6,991 nucleotides of DNA from an uncultured Eubacteriales bacterium (GCA_900321335.1 ONVR01000027.1:1-6991); one strand, 5' to 3'. Shown: positions 1 through 5,561, counted from the first letter of the stretch. Numbers and translations: made by a program. The notes: generated from the sequence alone by a model not told the origin.

Positions 1-47
1 AATCCTGCCGAAATGTTCAGAAACGGACGGCGGGAGCGTTTTGACTG

Positions 48-76
48 TTGAAACCCGCTGACGGCCGTTCTACAAT
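48..76 (+). promoter_or_regulatory. Sigma-A promoter for the EamA-methyltransferase unit
   Basis: TTGAAA (48-53) and TACAAT (71-76) are separated by exactly 17 nt, a near-consensus housekeeping promoter. Transcription would start near 83, about 40 nt before the EamA start codon. A second -35-like element, TTGACT, at 41-46 would need a 24-nt spacer and is therefore unlikely to be the one used. No gene is visible upstream of it in the window. Confidence 0.75.
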
Positions 77-83
77 GGCCGGG

Positions 84-104
84 GACCGGGAACACGGACC
101 GGTC
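84..104 (+). other. Possible 5' stem-loop or operator before the EamA gene
   Basis: GACCGG (84-89) and CCGGTC (99-104) form a 6-bp inverted repeat around a 9-nt loop. It starts almost at the predicted transcription start and ends 3 nt before the ribosome binding site at 108-113. It could be a 5'-end stabilising stem, a repressor site just downstream of the promoter, or chance in GC-rich DNA. There is no T-tract, so it is not a terminator. Confidence 0.3.
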
Positions 105-107
105 TTC

Positions 108-113
108 GGGAGG
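108..113 (+). promoter_or_regulatory. Ribosome binding site that fixes the EamA start
   Basis: GGGAGG at 108-113 lies 8 nt before ATG at 122 but only 2 nt before the in-frame TTG at 116. The spacing argues for ATG 122 and against the two-codon-longer TTG start. Confidence 0.7.
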
Positions 114-121
114 CATTGTCT

Positions 122-985
122 ATGTGGTTTGTCTATATTCTCATCTCCGCCATATTCTCCGCGGCGTCCACGATTTTTATCAAGCTGGGGGTCCGGCATA
201 CGGACTCCACACTTGCCACCGGGATCAAAACCGTGGTGGTCACGGTGCTGTCCTGGGCTGTGGTTTTCGCCACGGGCCTGCAGGGGGAGCTGGGGAGCAT
301 CAGCGGCCGGACCATGCTGTTTCTGGTCCTGTCCGGTCTGACGACAGGGGGCTCCTGGCTGTGCAACTACGGCGCGCTGAAGCTGGGAGAGGTGGACACC
401 ATGGTCGCGGTGATGCGCTGCGGCATGGTGCTGGCCGTGATCTTTTCCTTTATCTTCCTCCGGGATCCGTTTTCGGTGATGAGCGTGGTGGGGATCGCCT
501 TTATTCTGGCGGGGGCCCTGTTGATGATTGACCGGCGCAGCCGTTCCTCCGGGGCGCCTGTAAGCAAAAAATGGCTGCTTCTGGCCCTGGGAGAGATGCT
601 CTTTGCCAGCACCACCACCATTTTGGGCAAGGTGGGGATCACCGGCGTCAACTCGAACCTGGGCACCGCCATCCACTCCGTAGTCGTGCTGGTGATGACG
701 GCGGGACTGGTGGCCGTCACGGGCAAATGGCGGCAGATCCCCGCCATCCCCAGACGGGAGCTGCTGTTTATCGTCCTGTCCGGTGTGGCCAGCGCCGTGA
801 CCTGGCTGACCTACTATCGCGGTCTGCAGCTGACCATGGCCAGCATCGTCGCGCCGGCGGACAAGCTCCTGTCCGGAGCGGCCGCCGTGGTCATGGCCTA
901 TTTCGTCTTCGGCGAGCGGCTGACGAAGCGCTCCGCCCTTGCCCTGGGCTGTGTGGCGGCGGGAACCGTGTGTATGATCCTGTAA
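122..985 (+). CDS. EamA/DMT-family transporter
   Basis: This 287-residue integral membrane protein belongs to the drug/metabolite transporter superfamily and should sit in the cytoplasmic membrane with about ten transmembrane helices; the substrate cannot be told from sequence. The usual two-fold EamA repeat is visible: residues 8-50 (ISAIFSAASTIFIKLG) resemble 156-199 (LGEMLFASTTTILGKVG), and 68-118 (VLSGLTTGGSWL) resemble 218-268 (VLSGVASAVTWL). The second half ends with AYFVFGERLT (259-268), the typical end-of-repeat motif in which a Gly-Glu-Arg follows a hydrophobic helix; the first repeat has the matching FIFLRDPFS (110-118). A short charged linker (138-150, DRRSRSSG) joins the halves. 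The length of about 290 is normal for the family. ATG 122 is preferred over TTG 116 because of the ribosome binding site at 108-113. The methyltransferase gene starts 12 nt after its stop, so the two are very likely co-transcribed. Family call is firm, function open. Confidence 0.9.
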   Translation: MWFVYILISAIFSAASTIFIKLGVRHTDSTLATGIKTVVVTVLSWAVVFATGLQGELGSISGRTMLFLVLSGLTTGGSWLCNYGALKLGEVDTMVAVMRCGMVLAVIFSFIFLRDPFSVMSVVGIAFILAGALLMIDRRSRSSGAPVSKKWLLLALGEMLFASTTTILGKVGITGVNSNLGTAIHSVVVLVMTAGLVAVTGKWRQIPAIPRRELLFIVLSGVASAVTWLTYYRGLQLTMASIVAPADKLLSGAAAVVMAYFVFGERLTKRSALALGCVAAGTVCMIL

Positions 986-997
986 AAGGAGAAAAGA

Positions 998-1795
998 ATG
1001 GAACAGCTTAAAGAAATCCGGCAGTACTGGAATATGCGCGCCGACGGCTACGGCGAGGCGATTCGGGAGGAGCTGAATTCTCCCGGGGCCCTGCAGTGGC
1101 GGGAGCGCTTTGAAAAGCTCCTGCCGCCCCCGCCGGCAAAGGTGCTCGATTGCGGCATGGGCCCCGGCTTTTTCACCTGTATCCTGGCGGAAATGGGCTA
1201 TGCCGTATGGGGCGTGGACTACAGCGACGGCATGGTGGAGCAGGCCGGGAAAACCCTGGCGGCGCTTGGCCTGACGGCGCAGCTGCAGCAGATGGACGCC
1301 CAGCATCTGACGTTCCCGGATGGATACTTCGACGCCGTGGTTTCCCGGAATCTCCTGTGGAATCTGGAGCAGCCGCGCCTTGCCTATGAGGAGTTCCGGC
1401 GGGTGCTCAAGCCGGGAGGCCTGGTGATCGTGGAGGACGGCAACTTTTATCTTCGCCTGCACGACGAAGACTACGCGGCCCTCTCCGATGAGATCGGCAG
1501 ACGCATGGAGCAAAACCAACTGGAAAAACCGAAGCATTACGCCCCGGGCAGCAAGGAGCTTCAGCAGTTCCGGGAGATGGAGCGGATCGCCGGGAGCCTG
1601 CCTTTGAGCGCCATACGCCGTCCCCAGTGGGACGTGGAGACGCTTCTGGAGCTGGGCTTCGGGCAGCTCGGCGTAGAGTCCGCCTCCGTGGAGGCGGCGG
1701 GAAAGAACCTCCCGGCCCAGTATATCGTGACCGCCTGGAAAAAGACGGTGAACTGGGAGACGGTGCTCTTCTGCGGCGCGCCGCCCAAGGGCTGA
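998..1795 (+). CDS. Class I SAM-dependent methyltransferase
   Basis: A 265-residue soluble protein with a Rossmann-type methyltransferase core in the Methyltransf_11/25 style. Motif I is VLDCGMGPG (49-57), the glycine-rich SAM loop. The acidic residue that normally holds the ribose is D74 in WGVDYS (71-76). The adenine-side motif is around D100 (MDAQHLTFPDGYFDAVVSRN, 99-118), and the post-core motif VLKPGG is at 136-141. The N-terminal segment (WNMRADGYGE, 11-20) is the usual lead-in helix of this group. The region after about 150 is a variable C-terminal part, which would set substrate choice; I do not recognise the substrate. An AAAAGGAG ribosome binding site (984-991) lies 6 nt before ATG 998. 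It follows the EamA transporter gene by 12 nt, so both probably share the promoter at 48-76. A job in modifying a small molecule handled by the transporter is possible but unproven. No clear intrinsic terminator follows it before the next promoter. Confidence 0.88.
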   Translation: MEQLKEIRQYWNMRADGYGEAIREELNSPGALQWRERFEKLLPPPPAKVLDCGMGPGFFTCILAEMGYAVWGVDYSDGMVEQAGKTLAALGLTAQLQQMDAQHLTFPDGYFDAVVSRNLLWNLEQPRLAYEEFRRVLKPGGLVIVEDGNFYLRLHDEDYAALSDEIGRRMEQNQLEKPKHYAPGSKELQQFREMERIAGSLPLSAIRRPQWDVETLLELGFGQLGVESASVEAAGKNLPAQYIVTAWKKTVNWETVLFCGAPPKG

Positions 1796-1813
1796 TTTTT
1801 CACGCTTTTATCG

Positions 1814-1842
1814 TTGCAATGCCGCCCCCGGTGTGCTATAAT
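1814..1842 (+). promoter_or_regulatory. Strong promoter for the MATE transporter leader
   Basis: TTGCAA (1814-1819) and a perfect TATAAT (1837-1842) are 17 nt apart, and a TGn extended -10 (TG at 1834-1835) precedes the -10 box. Transcription should start near 1849, giving a leader of about 100 nt before the MATE start codon. The promoter lies between the methyltransferase stop and the terminator hairpin at 1887-1937. The hairpin is thus on this promoter's own transcript and is not simply the end of the upstream operon. Confidence 0.85.
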
Positions 1843-1881
1843 GCCCGGTGGAAACCCATCGGAGGGCAAGCCATTGACAAA

Positions 1882-1953
1882 ATGACAGGCCGGATAAGAT
1901 GGCGGGGTGAGATACCCGCGTCCTATCCGGCCTTTTTATGGAGGCGGCAATGA
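1882..1953 (+). CDS. Candidate leader peptide of the MATE attenuator (23 aa)
   Basis: A 23-codon ORF from ATG 1882 to TGA 1951-1953. Its peptide begins MTGRIRWRGEIP and ends PAFLWRRQ. Residues 4-8 are Arg-Ile-Arg-Trp-Arg, two overlapping +X+ motifs, the class of motif known to cause macrolide-dependent ribosome arrest. The left arm of the terminator hairpin (1887-1896) is covered by codons 2-5, so a ribosome translating or stalled here would stop the terminator from folding. The stop codon overlaps the MATE start as ATGA (1950-1953), allowing translational coupling. The weak point is initiation: GGAGGG (1861-1866) is 15 nt from this ATG, better placed for TTG 1874 (a three-codon ORF ending TGA at 1883-1885) or for the rare start ATT 1873 in the same frame. 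The peptide could also be a by-product of the palindrome. Inference from architecture. Confidence 0.45.
   Translation: MTGRIRWRGEIPASYPAFLWRRQ
1887..1937 (+). terminator. Terminator/attenuator hairpin in the MATE leader
   Basis: AGGCCGGATA (1887-1896) pairs perfectly with TATCCGGCCT (1924-1933), and the right arm runs into TTTTT (1933-1937). The 27-nt apical part contains a second stem, GCGGG (1902-1906) with CCCGC (1915-1919) around an 8-nt loop, so the structure is long and stable. It sits about 40 nt downstream of a strong promoter and 2 nt before the MATE ribosome binding site (GGAGG, 1940-1944), so if it folds it should stop transcription just before the gene. It is best read as a regulated attenuator, with a residual role as terminator of the methyltransferase operon. 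Confidence 0.75.
1940..1944 (+). promoter_or_regulatory. Ribosome binding site that fixes the MATE start
   Basis: GGAGG at 1940-1944 lies 5 nt before ATG 1950. The in-frame ATG at 1938 overlaps this site and has only the T-tract of the hairpin in front of it, so it is unlikely to be used. Confidence 0.75.
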
Positions 1954-3290
1954 ACAAGACATTGGATCTGACACAGGGGAAGATACTGGGGCCTTTTCTG
2001 CGCTTTACGCTGCCGATCCTCTTTGCGCTGTTTCTGCAGGCCATGTACGGCGCGGTGGATCTGCTGATCGTAGGAAAATTTGCCCAGGCGGCGGACGTGT
2101 CCGCCGTGTCCACCGGGTCCCAGATCATGATGACCATCATGGGCGTGATCAGCGGCCTTGCCATGGGCACCACGGTTTTTCTGGGCCATAAAATCGGGGA
2201 GAAGAGTCCCCGGGAGGCCGGACAGATCATCGGCAGCGGCATCATGCTCTTTACCGTCGTGGGCGCGGCCCTGACAGTGGCCGTGCCCCTGGCGGCAGTG
2301 GCCCTGTCCCGGCTCATGCGGGCGCCGGCGGAGGCGTTTTCCCAGACGGTGTCCTATCTGCGCATCTGCGGGGTGGGTACCATCGTGATCATGGCCTACA
2401 ACCTGGTGGGCAGTATTTTCCGGGGCATGGGGGACTCCCGCACGCCCCTGATCACCGTGGCCATCGCCTGCCTGGTCAACATTGCCGGGGATCTGGTCAT
2501 GGTGGCCTGGCTCCATCTGGGCGCCGGAGGCGCCGCGGCGGCAACGGTGTTTGCCCAGCTGGTGAGCGTGGCCGCGTCCCTGCTGCTGATCCGCAGGCGG
2601 GAGCTTCCCGTGACCTTTGAGCGGCGCATGATCCGGTGGGACGGGGGCGTGATCCGAAAGATCGTGTCTCTGGGAGCGCCCATCGCCCTGCAGGATCTGC
2701 TGGTGGGGATCTCATTTCTGGTGGTCCTGTCCATCGTCAACGCCCTGGGCCTGACGGCTTCGGCAGGGGTGGGGGTGGCGGAAAAGGTCTGCGCCTTTAT
2801 CATGCTGGTGCCCTCGTCCTTTATGCAGGCCGTGTCCGCCTTCGTGGCCCAGAACCGGGGCGCCGGCCGGATGGACCGGGTCAACCGTTCCCTGGTGTAC
2901 GCCATTCTGGTGTCCACCGGCATCGCGGTGATCCTGTTTTACTTCTCCTTTTTCCAGGGGGATATGCTGGCCGGAATCTTTGCCAAGGATCCGGGGGTCA
3001 TTTCGGCGGCAGCCCGGTACCTCAACGCCTACGGCGTGGACTGCCTGATGGTCTGTACCCTGTTCTGCTTTATCGGCTACTTCAACGGCATGGAGCACAC
3101 CACCTTCGTCATGATCCAGGGGCTCATCGGCGCCTTCTTCGTCCGTGTGCCGGTGTCCTTCCTCATGAGCCGGATCCGGCCCGTTTCCCTGTTTTACATC
3201 GGCCTTGCCACCCCGTGCTCCACGGTGGTGCAGATCCTCATGTGCGTGGGCTTTCTGCTGTATCTGAAAAAGCGAAAAAAGATCGCATAA
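1950..3290 (+). CDS. MATE-family multidrug efflux transporter
   Basis: A 446-residue polytopic membrane protein of the MATE (multidrug and toxic compound extrusion) family, which exports cationic or other small drugs using Na+ or H+ gradients. About 12 transmembrane helices in two six-helix bundles are expected; the length matches (about 440-460). Family signatures are FTLPILFALFLQAMYGAVD (19-37) in the first helix, VGKF and STGSQIM shortly after, FRGMGDSRTPL (157-167) between helices, LGAPIALQDL (241-250) opening the second bundle, and FVAQNRGAGRMDRV (298-311). The C-terminus is basic (KKRKK, 440-444), as usual on the cytoplasmic side. The substrate cannot be told. The start is set by the ribosome binding site at 1940-1944, and the preceding small ORF ends on the same bases (ATGA). 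Expression is probably gated by the leader hairpin at 1887-1937. The next gene is convergent; this gene's stop codon overlaps the U-tract of the opposing gene's terminator. Confidence 0.93.
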   Translation: MNKTLDLTQGKILGPFLRFTLPILFALFLQAMYGAVDLLIVGKFAQAADVSAVSTGSQIMMTIMGVISGLAMGTTVFLGHKIGEKSPREAGQIIGSGIMLFTVVGAALTVAVPLAAVALSRLMRAPAEAFSQTVSYLRICGVGTIVIMAYNLVGSIFRGMGDSRTPLITVAIACLVNIAGDLVMVAWLHLGAGGAAAATVFAQLVSVAASLLLIRRRELPVTFERRMIRWDGGVIRKIVSLGAPIALQDLLVGISFLVVLSIVNALGLTASAGVGVAEKVCAFIMLVPSSFMQAVSAFVAQNRGAGRMDRVNRSLVYAILVSTGIAVILFYFSFFQGDMLAGIFAKDPGVISAAARYLNAYGVDCLMVCTLFCFIGYFNGMEHTTFVMIQGLIGAFFVRVPVSFLMSRIRPVSLFYIGLATPCSTVVQILMCVGFLLYLKKRKKIA

Positions 3291-3324
3291 AAAAGCGCCC
3301 TGCCGAAACCGTCCGGCAGGGCGC
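3289..3324 (-). terminator. Intrinsic terminator of the ketosynthase gene
   Basis: GCGCCCTGCCG (3295-3305) and CGGCAGGGCGC (3314-3324) form a perfect 11-bp stem with an 8-nt loop. Read on the minus strand the stem is followed by six T (3294-3289), ideal for the gene ending at 3332. On the plus strand only CTGCTGTTT follows, so it is at best a weak terminator for the MATE gene, although it is the only hairpin there. The U-tract includes part of the MATE stop codon. Confidence 0.85.
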
Positions 3325-3331
3325 CTGCTGT

Positions 3332-4549
3332 TTATCGTTCAAACCGGCGGAACACCAGACAGGAGTTCTGACCGCCGAAGCCGAAGGAGTTGGACATGGC
3401 TGCGCCGATGGGCTGCCTTTGGGCCTGGGGGCCAACAAAATCCAGATCAAAGGCGGGCGCCGTCAGATTCATCGTGGGGGGCAGGATCCCGGTTTCCAGG
3501 GCCTTGAGACAGGCGATGGCCTCGGTGATGCCCCCGGCCCCCATCATGTGGCCCGTGGCGCCTTTGGTGGAGCTGATCTTGACCCCGGCGCCGGAAAACA
3601 CCTGCCCGATGGCGGCGGCCTCCGCCCGGTCCCCCGCCTCGGTGCCCGTGCCGTGGGCATTGACATACCCCACGTCCTGCGCCCGGAGACCGGCCGCGGC
3701 CAGGGCGCTTTCCATACAGGCGGCGGCCCGGCTCCCCGACGGCTCCGGATCCGTCACGTGATAGGCGTCGTTGTTGTTGGCCCACCCGGCCAGTTCCCCG
3801 TAGATCACGGCGCCCCGGGCCCGTGCGTGGGACAGGGTCTCCAGCACCAGCGCGCCGCCGCCCTCTCCGATGACGAAGCCGCTGCGGTCCCGGTCAAAGG
3901 GGCGGCAGGCCCCTGCCGGGTCGCCGTTGCACCGGGAAAGGGCGTGGGCGTTGGACAGGGAGTAGATCACAAGGGGGCACAAAATGGACTCGGCTCCCAC
4001 CACTAAAACGGCCTCGGCGCTGCCGGACAGCAGCATGGCCGCCCCGGCCCCCACGGCGTCAGAGCCGGAGGCGCAGGCGGTGGAGATGGTCAGGCTGGGA
4101 CCGCAGATGCCCCGGCTGATGGCGATCTGGGAAGCGGCGATGTTGCCCAGGATCTTTGGGACGAAGCGGGGCCCCACGTTCTTGTGGACGGCCCGGGTCA
4201 GGGCCTCCTGGGTGTCCGCGGTGGTGGCGATGCCCGCCATGGCGGTGCCCATGACGATGCCCATCCGCTCCGGCGGCGCGGGCAGGGTCGGCCCCAGCGC
4301 CTCCTCCGCGGCAGCGTAGGCAAACTGGGTGAAGGCGTCCGTCTGCCGGAGCAGGGCTTTGGGCAAAAGCTGCTCCGCCGGAAAATCCCGGACCTCCGCC
4401 GCGATCTGCACGGCCAGATCCTTGGGGTCGAACCGGGTGATGGGCCCGACGCCGCCGCGTCCCCGGATCAGATTGTCCCAATATTGCTCCACCCCGGTGC
4501 CGATGGGCGTCACAGCCCCCATGCCGGTGATCACGATGGTCTCTCTCAT
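3332..4549 (-). CDS. fabF: Beta-ketoacyl-ACP synthase II (FabF-like, stand-alone)
   Basis: A 405-residue thiolase-fold condensing enzyme, which joins an acyl group held on its cysteine to malonyl-ACP with loss of CO2. The full catalytic set is present: Cys159 in STACASGS (156-163), His299 in NAHGTGT (297-303), Lys329 in SSTKG (326-330) and His334 in ATGHMMGAGG (331-340). The N-terminus (VVITGMGAVTPIG type, 5-17), DAYHVTDPEPSG (261-272) and the C-terminal SNSFGFGGQN (386-395) are characteristic of KAS-II. Length is close to the usual 410. Small departures from housekeeping FabF are HGTGTEAGD where HGTST is common, and Gln394 where Thr or His usually follows FGFGG. It is not in a fab operon but alone, with its own promoter (4662-4690) and terminator (3289-3324), divergent from a LysR gene. 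It is therefore more likely an accessory synthase than the main one. AGGGAGGG (4553-4560) supports ATG 4549. The family is secure, the pathway is not. Confidence 0.93.
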   Translation of the reverse strand: MRETIVITGMGAVTPIGTGVEQYWDNLIRGRGGVGPITRFDPKDLAVQIAAEVRDFPAEQLLPKALLRQTDAFTQFAYAAAEEALGPTLPAPPERMGIVMGTAMAGIATTADTQEALTRAVHKNVGPRFVPKILGNIAASQIAISRGICGPSLTISTACASGSDAVGAGAAMLLSGSAEAVLVVGAESILCPLVIYSLSNAHALSRCNGDPAGACRPFDRDRSGFVIGEGGGALVLETLSHARARGAVIYGELAGWANNNDAYHVTDPEPSGSRAAACMESALAAAGLRAQDVGYVNAHGTGTEAGDRAEAAAIGQVFSGAGVKISSTKGATGHMMGAGGITEAIACLKALETGILPPTMNLTAPAFDLDFVGPQAQRQPIGAAMSNSFGFGGQNSCLVFRRFER

Positions 4550-4565
4550 GGTCCCTCCCTATGGC

Positions 4566-4594
4566 TTTACAAATGGCGTCTGCCATTGTATAAT
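4566..4594 (+). promoter_or_regulatory. Promoter for the LysR-DUF169 unit
   Basis: TTTACA (4566-4571) and a perfect TATAAT (4589-4594) are 17 nt apart. Transcription would start near 4601 and give a leader of about 100 nt to the GTG at 4704. The promoter sits next to the ketosynthase ribosome binding site, so it lies inside that gene's 5' leader and points at the opposing promoter. Confidence 0.75.
4572..4587. promoter_or_regulatory. Inverted repeat in promoter spacer, candidate operator
   Basis: AATGGC (4572-4577), GTCT, GCCATT (4582-4587) is a perfect 16-bp dyad that fills the spacer between the -35 and -10 of the lysR promoter. With one bulged base the symmetry extends to TACA/TGTA (4568-4590). 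A protein bound here would block that promoter. It is also in the transcribed leader of the ketosynthase gene, where it would form a stem about 11 nt upstream of the ribosome binding site. I do not recognise the motif; autoregulation by the LysR protein is one possibility, though its half-site spacing is not the classic T-N11-A. Confidence 0.5.
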
Positions 4595-4616
4595 AGCAAA
4601 AACGGATAAAATCGGA

Positions 4617-4657
4617 AAAAACGGGGACAACGCGGATCACGATCCGCCGCCGTTTTT
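4617..4657. terminator. Two-way terminator-like hairpin in the overlapping leaders
   Basis: AAAAACGG (4617-4624) can pair with CCGTTTTT (4650-4657), enclosing a second stem GCGGAT (4632-4637) / ATCCGC (4642-4647) with loop CACG. T-tracts follow on both strands: TTTTTCTT to the right, and TTTTTT (4621-4616 on the minus strand) to the left. The unpaired bases between the two stems are uneven (7 and 2), so the fold is less compact than the other terminators here. It lies between each of the two facing promoters and its gene, so it may attenuate or insulate both transcripts. Confidence 0.5.
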
Positions 4658-4661
4658 CTTC

Positions 4662-4690
4662 AGTATACCAACAGAGAAAACCGCTGTCAA
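4662..4690 (-). promoter_or_regulatory. fabF: Promoter for the ketosynthase gene
   Basis: Read on the minus strand, a perfect TTGACA (4690-4685) and TATACT (4667-4662) are 17 nt apart. Transcription would start near 4655, so the leader is about 105 nt and begins within the hairpin at 4617-4657. The -35 box is 1 nt from the LysR ribosome binding site. Confidence 0.8.
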
Positions 4691-4691
4691 C

Positions 4692-4697
4692 GGAGGG
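4692..4697 (+). promoter_or_regulatory. Ribosome binding site that fixes the LysR GTG start
   Basis: GGAGGG lies 6 nt before GTG 4704, and there is no ATG at a suitable distance in that frame. This decides the start in favour of GTG over a much longer open frame that runs back through the opposing gene. Confidence 0.8.
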
Positions 4698-4703
4698 ACG
4701 CCT

Positions 4704-5561
4704 GTGGATCTGAACCAAATACGCAGTTTTCTGGCCGTCACCCAGACGCTGAACTTTACCAACGCCGCCCGGCAGAACGGCGTGCCGCAATCCACCATCA
4801 GCCGCCAGATCAGCGATCTGGAGAGCCAGCTGGGGGTCCGGCTGTTTTACCGGACTCGGCGTGACGTACAGCTGACCCAGGAGGGAAGGACCTTCCTTCC
4901 CTACGCTTTGGAGATGATGGAGGCCTCGCAAAAGGGGGCCTTTGCCGTCAGACAGCTCCGGGATGGGGCGGCGGGCCGGCTTTCCCTGGCCACCATCGCC
5001 GCAGGGGAGCGCTTTTTACAGGCGTGTCTGGCGGATTTCGGACGGCAGTACCCGGATATCGTGGTGGATCTGACCTATGTGTCCGGGGGCGAGGCCCTGC
5101 TGGAGGAGGGGAAGGACCCCTACGACTTTCACTTCATGTACGAGGACATGCTTCCGGAGAGCGAGGAGTTCGACACGGCGCTGACCTACCGGGACACCCT
5201 GTGCCTGGTGGGCAGAGAGGGCGATACCTCCCTGGCGGCGCTGCCGAACAGCCGGATCCTTCTGCTCTCGGAGAGCGAGAGCCCCATTCTTTACATGCAC
5301 GCCATGGCCTTTTTCCGGTCCCGGCGGTTTGCCCCCAACGTCATCAATGAGGCCGACGACGTGCGCTCCGTGCTGCTGGGCGTCCGGGCGGGGCTGGGGG
5401 TGACGATCCTGCCCAGGACCCAGGCGGAGGAGTGCGGCGGCGAGCTTGCGACAGTGCCGCTGGATCTGGAGATCGGCTACGGGGCGGCCTGGCGCCGGAG
5501 CCTGCTCAACCCGGCGGCCCGGCTGTTTTTACAGGTACTCAAAAGTCACGCGGCGGGCTGA
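4704..5561 (+). CDS. LysR-family transcriptional regulator
   Basis: A 285-residue LysR-type regulator, within the family's 280-310 range. The N-terminal winged helix-turn-helix covers about residues 1-60: LNQIRSFLAVTQTLNFTNAA (3-22), the recognition region VPQSTISRQISDLESQLG (27-44), and the wing LFYRTRRDVQLTQEG (47-61). The linker helix follows to about 90. Residues 91-281 form the periplasmic-binding-protein-like effector domain (GRLSLATIAAGERFL), including the typical late segment VRAGLGVTILPRT (227-239). The effector is not recognisable. The GTG start is set by GGAGGG at 4692-4697 and gives the standard LysR N-terminus (MDLNQIRSFL). It is divergent from the ketosynthase gene and shares 154 nt of control DNA with it, the classic LysR arrangement, so that gene is the leading candidate target together with its own operon. 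The DUF169 gene starts 40 nt downstream with no terminator in between, so the two are probably co-transcribed. Confidence 0.92.
   Translation: MDLNQIRSFLAVTQTLNFTNAARQNGVPQSTISRQISDLESQLGVRLFYRTRRDVQLTQEGRTFLPYALEMMEASQKGAFAVRQLRDGAAGRLSLATIAAGERFLQACLADFGRQYPDIVVDLTYVSGGEALLEEGKDPYDFHFMYEDMLPESEEFDTALTYRDTLCLVGREGDTSLAALPNSRILLLSESESPILYMHAMAFFRSRRFAPNVINEADDVRSVLLGVRAGLGVTILPRTQAEECGGELATVPLDLEIGYGAAWRRSLLNPAARLFLQVLKSHAAG

Noticed and set aside
116..121. TTG start two codons upstream of the EamA ATG
   Set aside because: It would leave only 2 nt between ribosome binding site and start codon, whereas ATG 122 has 8 nt.
17..1537. Long minus-strand open frame (about 500 codons) antisense to the EamA and methyltransferase genes
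   Set aside because: The translation is rich in His, Gly, Gln and Arg without any domain, and it spans two well-supported genes on the other strand. It is a typical shadow of GC-rich coding DNA.
1773..1784. Perfect 12-bp palindrome GCGGCGCGCCGC near the end of the methyltransferase gene
   Set aside because: It is inside coding sequence, has no loop or T-tract, and such GC palindromes arise easily in DNA of this composition.
1783..1800. GCCC-AA-GGGC followed by TTTTT as a methyltransferase terminator
   Set aside because: A 4-bp stem with a 2-nt loop cannot fold into a working terminator hairpin.
2636..4006. Plus-strand open frame of about 450 codons spanning the end of MATE and most of the ketosynthase gene
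   Set aside because: It is out of frame with MATE, antisense to the ketosynthase, crosses a terminator, and has a low-complexity Gly/Arg/Pro composition with no recognisable domain.
4329..4703. 125-codon upstream extension of the LysR reading frame
   Set aside because: It runs antisense through the ketosynthase gene and across both promoters. The LysR N-terminus begins exactly at GTG 4704 with a good ribosome binding site, so the extension is only open by chance.
4059..4931. Minus-strand open frame overlapping LysR and the start of the ketosynthase gene
   Set aside because: It crosses the divergent control region and gives His/Gly/Arg-rich translation; both overlapping genes are strongly supported in other frames.
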